The notes below the pieces were generated by a model. That model did no database searches. It worked only from the letters and a program-made list of their open reading frames with translations, and was not told the DNA's origin. Below, one piece after another: positions 7,884 through 16,044 of a DNA stretch of 64,000 bases. The DNA is taken from the NCBI GenBank assembly GCA_022822265.1, contig JAJECA010000060.1:62001-126000 (forward strand), read 5' to 3'. The stretch is from Acidimicrobiia bacterium (lineage in GTDB: Bacteria; Actinomycetota; Acidimicrobiia; Acidimicrobiales; Bin134). Both the position numbers and the translations under genes were made by a program. The stretch's first letter is position 1; every line of letters begins with the position of its first letter.

Positions 7884-9032
7884 TCAGGTCACCATGTCGA
7901 TGATGAGGGTCTGCACAAACAGGAGTTCGCTGGTGGCGAAGCAGTCGAACACGCCTAGGCCCGGCATGGCGATGTCGACGAATTGTTCCTCGGTCATCGT
8001 GTCTGGATCGAAGTCTCCATAGGCCATTAGGTCCAAGAATTCGGGGTACTCGATGCCGAAAGAGCGGAGGCAGGCTGCCGACTCGTCGCTCAGCTCGCCC
8101 ACCATTCTCGTAGCCAAGATGACGAGGATCTCGGCGATGGTCTCGGTGTCGAGGCAGTCGGGCCCCTGGGTAGTCGAGCTTGTTCCCGCGGCAAAGGCCG
8201 TCTCGACGAGTATCTCGAACTGCTCTAGGGGCATTCCGAGTTCGTCGAGATAGCAGTTGATCACGTCCTGGCCCATTGCGTCGAGGAAGTCGCGTCCTGA
8301 GATCGGGGTCGTGGCTGCGATGTGGTCCATGGTGCGCACCGTCAACAGAACCCTCTCGCTGGTTGTGAAGCAGCCGAAGAAGACGTCGATGAAGGGGCGC
8401 AGTTGCTCTGGGTCGAACGAGGTGGTGGATTCTCCTTCGACCCCGAAGGTGACGTACGCGAATTCCGGGCTCGCCCGACCGAGTTCGGTGAGGCAGCTGC
8501 GCGACTCGTCGCTGTGCGCACCGGCATTGGCCGCGATAATCCCAGTGCTGTACACCACGAAGTTGCCCTCAGAGAGACAGGCGGCCATCGGCGCCGCAAT
8601 GGAGGGGTCTGCACCCCTTTCGGTCAATGCGGAGTCGAGAATCTCTTGGTAGACGGCATCGCCCACCTCATCGCGCACGCACGACGCCTCTGCTTCTGAG
8701 ACGTAATCAATCAGGTCGCCACCGGTTGTGTCGGCATCTACCACAAATCCCTCAAGGGACACCGGAGGCTCGGGGGCCTCAGTCGGAGGCGGAGGCTCGG
8801 GCGTCGGTTCGGGTATTGGCTCGGGGGCCTCAGTCGGAGGCGGAGGCTCGGGCGTGGGTTCGGGTGTTGGCTCGGGGGCCGCCGCTGTCGCCGTCGGCGG
8901 CGGGGGAGCTGGCTCGGCCGTGTCCCCGGAATCGTCGTCGTTGCCGCAGGCTGCGGCAACCACCGCTAGTGCGAATAGAACCGCGGCTATCCGCAGCCAA
9001 CTAGTTGCTCCGAACCGCAATTGTGATCTCAT
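7884..9032 (-). CDS. Putative lipoprotein with Pro/Glu/Thr-rich linker and two copies of a four-cysteine domain
   Basis: Signal peptide with lipobox-like AVVAAACG; 17-aa PEP repeats; duplicated Cys pattern (CVRDEVG..ACLSEG..SCLTELG..GCFTTSE and CYLDELG..DCLDTE..ACLRSFG..DCFATSE). Confidence 0.75.
   Translation of the reverse strand: MRSQLRFGATSWLRIAAVLFALAVVAAACGNDDDSGDTAEPAPPPPTATAAAPEPTPEPTPEPPPPTEAPEPIPEPTPEPPPPTEAPEPPVSLEGFVVDADTTGGDLIDYVSEAEASCVRDEVGDAVYQEILDSALTERGADPSIAAPMAACLSEGNFVVYSTGIIAANAGAHSDESRSCLTELGRASPEFAYVTFGVEGESTTSFDPEQLRPFIDVFFGCFTTSERVLLTVRTMDHIAATTPISGRDFLDAMGQDVINCYLDELGMPLEQFEILVETAFAAGTSSTTQGPDCLDTETIAEILVILATRMVGELSDESAACLRSFGIEYPEFLDLMAYGDFDPDTMTEEQFVDIAMPGLGVFDCFATSELLFVQTLIIDMVT
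8767..8880 (-). repeat. 51-nt in-frame tandem repeat (about 2.2 copies) encoding the Pro-rich linker
   Basis: ggctcgggggcctcagtcggaggcggaggctcgggcgt[c/g]ggttcgggt[a/g]tt at 8767-8817 and 8818-8868 plus a partial copy. Confidence 0.85.
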
Positions 9033-9136
9033 TGTGTTGAGCCTAGGTCAATTCAATTCCGTAATGAAACGCCTTGAAACGCTCAACAGAGATTGGGTCC
9101 CGCCCAACGCATCGAGGTAATCGCTAGCAAGTCTCA

Positions 9137-9159
9137 GGTGCTGCACTTGGTGCTACACT
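9137..9159 (+). promoter_or_regulatory. Tandem 11-bp direct repeat upstream of the antitoxin-like ORF; candidate operator
   Basis: ggtgctgcact t ggtgctacact immediately upstream of ATG 9167. Confidence 0.45.
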
Positions 9160-9166
9160 TTTGGGG

Positions 9167-9406
9167 ATGCCGACAGCCCGCCCTCGCCACTCGGTGACCG
9201 AGACCGATGAGATTTCCGAGATCCTCGATGAGGCGTCTCGGAAGTGGTCCGATGTGCCGCGGGCGAAGCTCATTCGGCTCATCATGCTGGACTGGGTGGC
9301 CAGCGGCCGGTCGCCCACATCGAGGTCTCAGGCCAGGGCGGTGCTGGAGGGCTCATTGCCCGGCTCTTCGGCCCTATATGACCGGTCCCAAGACTGGCCC
9401 GCATGA
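9167..9406 (+). CDS. Antitoxin-like small protein (VapB position)
   Basis: MPTARPRHSVTETDEISEILDEASRKWSDVPRAKLIRLIML...; ATGA overlap with the following PIN-domain ORF. Confidence 0.65.
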   Translation: MPTARPRHSVTETDEISEILDEASRKWSDVPRAKLIRLIMLDWVASGRSPTSRSQARAVLEGSLPGSSALYDRSQDWPA

Positions 9407-9795
9407 TTGTGGCCGACGCCAGCTGGGTTGTGGCCCTGCGGGATCCAAGCGACGAACATCATTCCCGGGCGGTGGCGATCAATGGCGAGGTCGCCGACGA
9501 AGAGGCGCTCCTGCACCCGGTGACCCTGGCCGAGTGCCTGGTGGCACCGGCTCACCTCGGGGTGGTCGAGAGTGCATCTGAGCGGCTGCGGGCCGCGTTC
9601 GTGGTGACCGATGTGGACGATGGCGCACCGATGCGATGGGCGGTGCTGCGGGCAGAGACCGGGCTGAGACTGCCCGACGCAATCGTCCTCGACACCGCCC
9701 TCGATCTGGAAGCCCGCGCTATCGCCACCTTCGACCACCGCCTCGCCGCAGCCGCCGCCCACCACGGCCTCGAAGTGCTAGGGCGGTGGGAGTGA
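9403..9795 (+). CDS. PIN-domain toxin (VapC-like)
   Basis: MIVADASWVVALRDPSDEHHSRA, LAECLVAPA, LPDAIVLDTALDLEARAIATFDHRLAAAA: PIN acidic residues and topology. Confidence 0.85.
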   Translation: MIVADASWVVALRDPSDEHHSRAVAINGEVADEEALLHPVTLAECLVAPAHLGVVESASERLRAAFVVTDVDDGAPMRWAVLRAETGLRLPDAIVLDTALDLEARAIATFDHRLAAAAAHHGLEVLGRWE

Positions 9796-9827
9796 CATGT
9801 AACCGATGTTGAGTGCACACTGGTGAA

Positions 9828-10283
9828 TTAGGGAGTGTCATCATCGACGATGGTCACCACGCAGCCGTGCCAGCTCCCGTGTCTAAAGAAGCCGATGGAG
9901 AAGGTCTCATCAGGTTCGGGCTTTGAGTCCTCTTTAGTAATCACAGGAACCGACACTGGTGAGTTTGCCGGCTGCCCTTCAAAGAACTCATTGAAGTAGA
10001 CGACGAAGTCGTGCCTATCGGCGGAGTGTCCACTGCTGGAGGTGAAAATCCTCAGCCAAAGCCTGTTGTAACCGTTCCAGTGAACTCGCATTTGAGCAGT
10101 CTCACCCTCGGTGATCGGAGGAGGGCACTCGATAGGGTTACCGCTGTGGCCAGCGTGTAGTGAGGGGGCAGCAACAAGGCCGGCGACCATCATCAAGAGC
10201 ATGATCAAGAGGAAAATACGGGCGATGAACTTAGCTCCGGGACCCTTCCCCCTCGTACGTGATTGCACGTGTCCGACTTCCAT
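9828..10283 (-). CDS. Small secreted protein with Calx-beta-like C-terminus
   Basis: N-terminal hydrophobic signal, then TEGETAQMRVHWNG...EDSKPEPDETFSIGFFRHGSWHGCVVTIVDDDTP; AGGAGG upstream. Confidence 0.6.
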   Translation of the reverse strand: MEVGHVQSRTRGKGPGAKFIARIFLLIMLLMMVAGLVAAPSLHAGHSGNPIECPPPITEGETAQMRVHWNGYNRLWLRIFTSSSGHSADRHDFVVYFNEFFEGQPANSPVSVPVITKEDSKPEPDETFSIGFFRHGSWHGCVVTIVDDDTP

Positions 10284-10314
10284 TTCATACCTCCTACAAC
10301 TCTGTTTGTGAGGT

Positions 10315-10326
10315 GTGAACGTTCAC
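10315..10326. promoter_or_regulatory. Perfect 12-bp palindrome GTGAACGTTCAC
   Basis: Read directly; lies between divergent genes. Confidence 0.5.
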
Positions 10327-10350
10327 CGGTCTCTTGTTAAGTTCAGGCTA

Positions 10351-10366
10351 TTTGCCCAAGGGCAAA
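10351..10366. promoter_or_regulatory. Inverted repeat TTTGCCC-AA-GGGCAAA
   Basis: Read directly; lies between divergent genes. Confidence 0.45.
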
Positions 10367-10501
10367 ACAACAACAGCCGCAGCTTCCGCCACGTCTGTCG
10401 TCCGATGTGACCCATGTCGACCCATGGCTGTCCAGATGCGTGCAAAGCCGACTTGCCAATTGCGGGATTCGCAGGCTTGGGGTTCTGGGAGACTGGGGGT
10501 T

Positions 10502-11035
10502 GTGGCAGTTCCGTTCACCACGATTGCCGGGGAGCGAGTGCTCTTGCGACCGTTTCGGGTCGAGGACGCGGTCGACATCGCTGAGTCGTGCCAGGATCCG
10601 GAAATTCCCCGATTCACGATGATGCCGGAGGAGATGACTGAAGCGCAGGCTCGAGAGTGGATTGAGCAGCGGCTGGCACGGTGGGAACAGGGTCTTTTCG
10701 CATTCGCGATCACTTTGCCTCCTTCGGATCGCTGCATCGGTCAGATGGGCATCCTGCTAGAGCCCCAATTCCGGCGGGGGGAGGCGTTCTATTGGCTCGA
10801 CAGGCAGCACCGGGGCCAGGGAATCGCCTCCGAAGCCCTCAATCTGATCACCGATTGGGCATTCTCCGAGCACGGCCTAGCCCGGATTCACCTGGTGACC
10901 CACATCGACAACCCAGCGTCCCAACGGGTGGCCGAACGTTGCGGCTATCAGCGAGAAGGCGTGCTACGGGCTTGGGAGCCGGTCAAAAACGACCAACCCG
11001 ATGTAGTGATGTGGAGTCGACTGCCAGAGGATTGA
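10502..11035 (+). CDS. GNAT-family N-acetyltransferase (RimJ/RimL-like)
   Basis: ERVLLRPFRVEDA..., GQGIASEALNLITDWAFSEHGLARIHLVTHIDNPASQRVAERCGYQREGVLR; GTG start estimated. Confidence 0.85.
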   Translation: MAVPFTTIAGERVLLRPFRVEDAVDIAESCQDPEIPRFTMMPEEMTEAQAREWIEQRLARWEQGLFAFAITLPPSDRCIGQMGILLEPQFRRGEAFYWLDRQHRGQGIASEALNLITDWAFSEHGLARIHLVTHIDNPASQRVAERCGYQREGVLRAWEPVKNDQPDVVMWSRLPED

Positions 11036-11072
11036 CCGACGCCAAATGGCTCTGGAGGCTGCCCCAGGGGAT

Positions 11073-11327
11073 CTAGGCCTCTACAGAAGTGGGCCGACGA
11101 GCTGATGATGGAGTAGCCCTCGATGGGTCAGCCAAGTCTTCTTCGATTTGGGCCACGAGCTCAGGATTGCGCAGAAGCGCCGCCTCGTGGACGGTCATGA
11201 CAACCGCTGGCGTGAGCAATAGCGATCCATCAGGATGCTCAGTGACCAGGTAGCGGGTGTGCTCGGGTTTACCGAACTTTCCGAGGGCCACACGCCGACG
11301 AGCATCCAGCTCAATTAGGTGAGGCAT
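11073..11327 (-). CDS. AbrB/MazE-like small protein (putative antitoxin)
   Basis: MPHLIELDARRRVALGKFGKPEHTRYLVTEHPDGSLLLTPAVVM swapped-hairpin-like pattern. Confidence 0.5.
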   Translation of the reverse strand: MPHLIELDARRRVALGKFGKPEHTRYLVTEHPDGSLLLTPAVVMTVHEAALLRNPELVAQIEEDLADPSRATPSSARRPTSVEA

Positions 11328-11419
11328 GGGGACGTCTCCTTTTCACGATCCGCCAATGCAACTCCGAAGACCGCATTGGTTCCTCTCACAATAGCCTGTA
11401 GTGGGTGGGAAATGTGCAT

Positions 11420-11462
11420 ATTGCCTAATTGCACTTTTAGGGTGTTACCCTAATATGGCAAT
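11420..11462. promoter_or_regulatory. Nested inverted repeats in the divergent promoter region
   Basis: Outer ATTGCC (11420-11425)/GGCAAT (11457-11462); inner TTAGGGT-GTT-ACCCTAA (11437-11453) overlapping a TAATAT -10-like box. Confidence 0.55.
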
Positions 11463-11468
11463 TTAGCT

Positions 11469-11738
11469 ATGCCTGAGTTGCTGTTCTTCCCTATTGCTGA
11501 CGGACAGCTTGCCGCGCTCGAAGTCGATTCCGCCCGCCGCCAGCTCTACGACCGGGTCAACGATGTTCTCGATCGCCTTGAAGCTGACCCAGGAGATGCT
11601 TCAGTCCGACGGCTCCGCTACCAATCACCGCCCATTTGGGGGGTACCCGTCTATGGGTCAGGCGAGGAATGGATCATTCTCTGGAGCGAGTCCGAGACTG
11701 GACCAATGGTCCACTACATCGGCGAGACACCGAGGTAG
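11469..11738 (+). CDS. RelE/ParE-like small protein (putative toxin)
   Basis: VNDVLDRLEADPGDASVRRLRYQSPPIWGVPVYGSGEEWIILWSESETGPMVHYIGETPR. Confidence 0.5.
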   Translation: MPELLFFPIADGQLAALEVDSARRQLYDRVNDVLDRLEADPGDASVRRLRYQSPPIWGVPVYGSGEEWIILWSESETGPMVHYIGETPR

Positions 11739-11814
11739 CCGTTCAGCCTTCTGCCAGCTCCAGTTGCAACCCGGAGTCTCTCTTCCGCGACGTTGTGCTC
11801 GTTGCTGGTTTGGC

Positions 11815-12804
11815 CTACCAATCCAGGTAGGGCGATTCGGGATTGGGGCCATGCTCGAGATACCAGCGCACTGTTGCAGCCAAGGCGTCTCGGGGATCGG
11901 GCCGGCCCGATGGGATGGCCAGTACCTCCCGCAGCCTTACGTCAGACACCACCAGAGGGCTAGTCACGCGCCACGGATGGATTGCCTCGTCGAAGGACAC
12001 CTCCTTGGGCTCCCACTCCCAGTCCAGTAATCGTCCGATTTCGGCGGCCAATCCGGCATAGGTCCAGTCGTAGGGGTCAACCACGTTGCATGCCCATGGG
12101 TGGGGTACGTCAGGGATGCGGGCGGTTGCTGCCGCCACGAGAGCGTGGGCGACTCGTTCGACCGCGACTCGATGGAAGATCTGGACTCCCGCCGCCGGTA
12201 TTTTGAGCTCCTTCCTTTTCTCAAGTGCCCGCCGGACAAGAGGCCACTCCCGGCACAGATAGTCCCCGGGTCCGTAGATCGCACCGGGCCGAAGGATGAC
12301 CACCGTTCCCGAGAACTCGGCAACTGCATCCTCCATTGCCACGTTGTCATGGCCCGAAGTAGCCCCTGGGTAAGGCTCAATGCGTCGGGGCGAGCTTTCG
12401 AAAATCGGCAGGGGAGTCGGAGGCAGCAGCTTCCGGCCAGAACCATCCCCAAGACCCGCATCCACATACGCCTGATACACGTCACACGAGCTGACAACCA
12501 CTAGCCGCTCAGCCCCACAGCGAGCCGCAGCATCGACCAACTGCTCTCCCTTGGCTGCCGTCGCGCCCCCGCCAAACGTGTCAATGATCACCTCCGGCCC
12601 AAACCTCTCAACCGGCCCACCCTCGACAAGCAGATCCTCGCGGTCTCCAAGGCAATGCTCCGCCACATCCAAAGCAACATCCGGCTCAAGCTCGTGAACC
12701 CCCCGGTGCGCCACAAGAACCTCGTGCCCCGTCCCCACAAGCTCCCAAACCGCAGCAGCACCCACAAACCGAGTGCCGCCCATGACAGCAACGCGCTTCG
12801 TCAT
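11815..12804 (-). CDS. NAD-dependent epimerase/dehydratase
   Basis: MTKRVAVMGGTRFVGAAAVWELV; VVILRPGAIYGPGDY. Confidence 0.88.
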   Translation of the reverse strand: MTKRVAVMGGTRFVGAAAVWELVGTGHEVLVAHRGVHELEPDVALDVAEHCLGDREDLLVEGGPVERFGPEVIIDTFGGGATAAKGEQLVDAAARCGAERLVVVSSCDVYQAYVDAGLGDGSGRKLLPPTPLPIFESSPRRIEPYPGATSGHDNVAMEDAVAEFSGTVVILRPGAIYGPGDYLCREWPLVRRALEKRKELKIPAAGVQIFHRVAVERVAHALVAAATARIPDVPHPWACNVVDPYDWTYAGLAAEIGRLLDWEWEPKEVSFDEAIHPWRVTSPLVVSDVRLREVLAIPSGRPDPRDALAATVRWYLEHGPNPESPYLDW

Positions 12805-12860
12805 CCGCTGACTCCCTCAATCACGTAGACCGAAGCAAGGCTATGGCAGGCTGTTGAGTT

Positions 12861-15800
12861 TCAGGCGACGGCTGCTCGGTAGGCAGCAAAAGTGTCGCCA
12901 GGTAGCGGGTGGTGGAGCCTCCAGGTGATCTGGATCGGTCGTTCGGACTGGTGTTCGACATAGGTGGCAGTACCGGCACAGAAATAGGGAGTGGTACGGC
13001 CGGTGAGACTCCTCTTTGCGGTGCGGACAAATAGCGCGATTGTTCGGTCGCGGGATGCGTGGTGGATGTAGTTCTGACCCCGCTCGCTCACGACCGTGTC
13101 CTTGGCTTGGCTCTCCCAGTGAAAGAGGTGCTCAGAGATGGCATAGTCGAGGTACTTGGTTGTGGGGGAATAGTCCTTGTCGGCCTTTTGAAGGGTGATG
13201 AACAGCAAGTCGGTTCGGGTTGGCTCATGCCAGTAGACCCCAGTTTGGAGACGGAGAGGCTTGGAAACAGTCGAAGCGCCAAAAGCAGCCAGAATCTCCT
13301 CGCGCGTATAGCTGGCGTGTATCTGAAGCGGGACCGGGTGCAGGAGGCCGAGAGGCCGGTGCAGATGGACAATCTGGTCTTCGAGGAGTGGGAAGACTTC
13401 AAGTAGCTCTTCTCGAATTCCTTCGTGTCGCCACAGATCCGCCGCGGCTTCGTCCAAATTGGAGTAGACGCCCTTGTGGGAACCCAGCACGGTCAGAAGG
13501 AGCCCTTGGAGTTGATGCCGAGATCGCTCGTCTAGCTCGGCCTCCAGTGGCGCTTGACCGAGAGAGAGGAGACTGGTGTAAGCATCTATCCGCTCTTGAT
13601 CGTCTAGGTGCAATAGGCGTGCGACTCCTCGACCGACGAGGGCTTCTCTTTCGGAAGCGGGCCGAACATCGATTCCTGCGGCGCGGCGGAGCTCGGTCCA
13701 TGTGTGGTGTCCGCGGTAGATATCGTCGAGCTCGAGCCCTGTTTCATGCAGAAAGTTGGCGAGTGTCGTGTCGCCGAGGTCACGAAGCTCCCCAACACGC
13801 TGCTTCCAAGTCGTGGGGAGCGCCCTTCTGACATTGTCAAGAACTATTTTCCGAGTGACGTGGTCGAGGTCTATATGGCACCCAGCTGGTAGGAATGGGA
13901 ACCCCTGCTCAATGTCGGACTCCAATTCGCGACGAGTCCGTCCGAGCATGTGCCGATAGCGAAGGTCGAAGCGGAACTCTTTGGTCTGATGGCCAACAAA
14001 GTCCAAAACGGTTAGAACGTCCTTGTCGTCGGTGCGCCGAAGCCCACGGCCAAGTTGCTGTAGGAAGATTGTGGCGCTCTCCGTCGGACGCAGCATCAGC
14101 ACTACATCGATAGCTGGAACATCTACACCTTCATTGAACAGGTCCACGGTGAACAGCGCCTGGACCCTGCCACCCTTGAGGTCTGCTAGAGCCTTGCGAC
14201 GCTCTTCGTCGCGTGTCCGAGATGTGACGGCAAGCGAGGTGATTCCCGCTCGATTGAACCGGTCTGCCATGAAGTTGGCGTGATCAATGCTGACGCAGAA
14301 TCCGAGCGCCCTCATCTCGGAGGGATTCCCGACCTTTTCGCGAACGGCTTCAAGGATTTTTGCAGTCCGTAGGTCAGTTGCTGTGTAGAGGTTCGTCAAC
14401 TGCTTGACGTCGTAGCCTGTGCCGCGCCGCCAAGCGACGTTGGCGAGGTCAGTAGCGTCGTGGACTCCGAAGTAGTGAAATGGCGAGAGTAGACCCTGTT
14501 CGAGCGCGTCCCAGAGGCGCAATTCTATGGCGATACGGTCATCGAACCAGCGAAGCACGTCTAGCCCGTCAGCTCGTTCGGGTGTAGCAGTAAGGCCGAG
14601 TAGGTGCTTGGGACTCAGACGGTTAAGCAGCGCTTCATAGCTAGCCGCAGCTGAGTGATGAAATTCATCGACGATCACGACGTCGAACTGGTCTGGGTCG
14701 AGGGAGGCGGCGTCGTTGGCGGTGATGGACTGGATTGAGGCAAAGACGTATTCCCATCGGGTAGGCCGGTTGCCACCCACCCAAAGCTCTCCAAAGTCGC
14801 CGTCGCGCAAGACATGCTTGAAAATGTTCAGGCTCTGTCTAAGGATCTCATCGCGGTGGGCGACAAAGAGCAGTCGAGATCGCCCAAGTTCTGCTCTCAA
14901 CTGGCGGTAATCGAGGGCCGCGATGATCGTCTTGCCGGTACCTGTGGCAGCGGCAACAAGATTGTGTGGGTATCCGCGGTTTCGCTCGACTTGGAGCCGC
15001 TCAAGGATCTGGCGCTGAAACGGGTATGGCTGGATTTCGAATGGTGTGAGATCCAGCTCATCCGTTCTGGTGTCTGTCGTAGCTTGAGCAAAGCGCTCCG
15101 GATTAAACTCTTCGAAATGCGGATCAGCCCAGTACGTCGCGAATGTGCGCTCGAAGGCAGAGATCAACTCGGGGTTTAGGCGCTGGGAAGCCCTTACGTT
15201 CCACTCGAGGCCTGTGACCTGTGCCGAGAACGTGAGGTTCGACGAGCCGATGTAAATCGTCGAAAAGCCGCTCTTTCGGTGAAACATCCAGGCCTTGGCA
15301 TGAAGTCGGGTGGTGGAGGTGTCATAGGAGACCTTGACCTGGGCCCCGAGTTCGACGAGAGCTTCAAGCGCCCTCAGTTCAGTGCTTCCTGTGTAAGTGG
15401 TAGTAATGACCCGGAGTTGTTTGCCGGCTTCTACGTGGCGGCGGAGGTGAGGGAGCAGGTGGCGGATTCCAGTCCAGCGGATGAACGCGAGGACAAGATC
15501 GATTCTGTCGGCTGATTCGATCTCGGCTTCGATCTCGCTGCCTACTGACGGTTCGTCACGAGCATTGGTCATCAGCACTGTGTCACGAAGTGGTGTAAGA
15601 GGGCGGCTGATGGAGATGGGCTTGCGAGTTGGATCGAGTCGCTCTATTGCCGTCAACCGTTCGAGGGGTGGTGAAAGTGCACGGTCAGTTTCTAGGGAGT
15701 CAGGTTGAACGGTTGTGATTGCCGAAAGAACCGAATGGGAGAGGTGCACTGCGGCCTCAGTGCGGTCGTCTGCACTGACTGTGGCGAGAGCATCAGCTAC

Positions 15801-15956
15801 CCAGCGGCCAATGAGTTCTCCGACTCGATCAGGTAGCTCTGCGGGGTCTGCATCCTGGAGGCTGGCCGCCAGGCGCTTGGGGGTAAGGCTGTCGAGGCGC
15901 TGACGGAGTAAGCCGTCAATGAGTTGGTCATAAAGACCGGGTGCCAAGTCCGCCAT
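12861..15956 (-). CDS. Superfamily II helicase with N-terminal PLD-type nuclease domain and C-terminal DUF3427-like region
   Basis: PLD: TTRLHAKAWMFHRKSGFSTIYIGSSNLT; Walker A AAATGTGKTI; VDEFHHSAA; LGLTATPERADG; FLQQLGRGLRRTDDK. Confidence 0.88.
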   Translation of the reverse strand: MADLAPGLYDQLIDGLLRQRLDSLTPKRLAASLQDADPAELPDRVGELIGRWVADALATVSADDRTEAAVHLSHSVLSAITTVQPDSLETDRALSPPLERLTAIERLDPTRKPISISRPLTPLRDTVLMTNARDEPSVGSEIEAEIESADRIDLVLAFIRWTGIRHLLPHLRRHVEAGKQLRVITTTYTGSTELRALEALVELGAQVKVSYDTSTTRLHAKAWMFHRKSGFSTIYIGSSNLTFSAQVTGLEWNVRASQRLNPELISAFERTFATYWADPHFEEFNPERFAQATTDTRTDELDLTPFEIQPYPFQRQILERLQVERNRGYPHNLVAAATGTGKTIIAALDYRQLRAELGRSRLLFVAHRDEILRQSLNIFKHVLRDGDFGELWVGGNRPTRWEYVFASIQSITANDAASLDPDQFDVVIVDEFHHSAAASYEALLNRLSPKHLLGLTATPERADGLDVLRWFDDRIAIELRLWDALEQGLLSPFHYFGVHDATDLANVAWRRGTGYDVKQLTNLYTATDLRTAKILEAVREKVGNPSEMRALGFCVSIDHANFMADRFNRAGITSLAVTSRTRDEERRKALADLKGGRVQALFTVDLFNEGVDVPAIDVVLMLRPTESATIFLQQLGRGLRRTDDKDVLTVLDFVGHQTKEFRFDLRYRHMLGRTRRELESDIEQGFPFLPAGCHIDLDHVTRKIVLDNVRRALPTTWKQRVGELRDLGDTTLANFLHETGLELDDIYRGHHTWTELRRAAGIDVRPASEREALVGRGVARLLHLDDQERIDAYTSLLSLGQAPLEAELDERSRHQLQGLLLTVLGSHKGVYSNLDEAAADLWRHEGIREELLEVFPLLEDQIVHLHRPLGLLHPVPLQIHASYTREEILAAFGASTVSKPLRLQTGVYWHEPTRTDLLFITLQKADKDYSPTTKYLDYAISEHLFHWESQAKDTVVSERGQNYIHHASRDRTIALFVRTAKRSLTGRTTPYFCAGTATYVEHQSERPIQITWRLHHPLPGDTFAAYRAAVA

Positions 15957-16044
15957 CACGTCATGTATCTAGCAGGTGAGAAACGAAGCTCTTTCCTGTT
16001 CCGGGTAGACCTGGAAGCTCCAAGCCGCCAACTGTCAAATGACG

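Noticed and set aside
8767-8880. Possible CRISPR-like array
   Set aside because: Two contiguous coding repeats without spacers; not a CRISPR. No other regularly spaced repeats were noticed in the window.
8728-9120. Plus-strand Gly/Ser-rich 130-aa ORF
   Set aside because: Antisense of the Pro-rich repeat of the lipoprotein; apparent repeats are a by-product of the minus-strand coding repeat.
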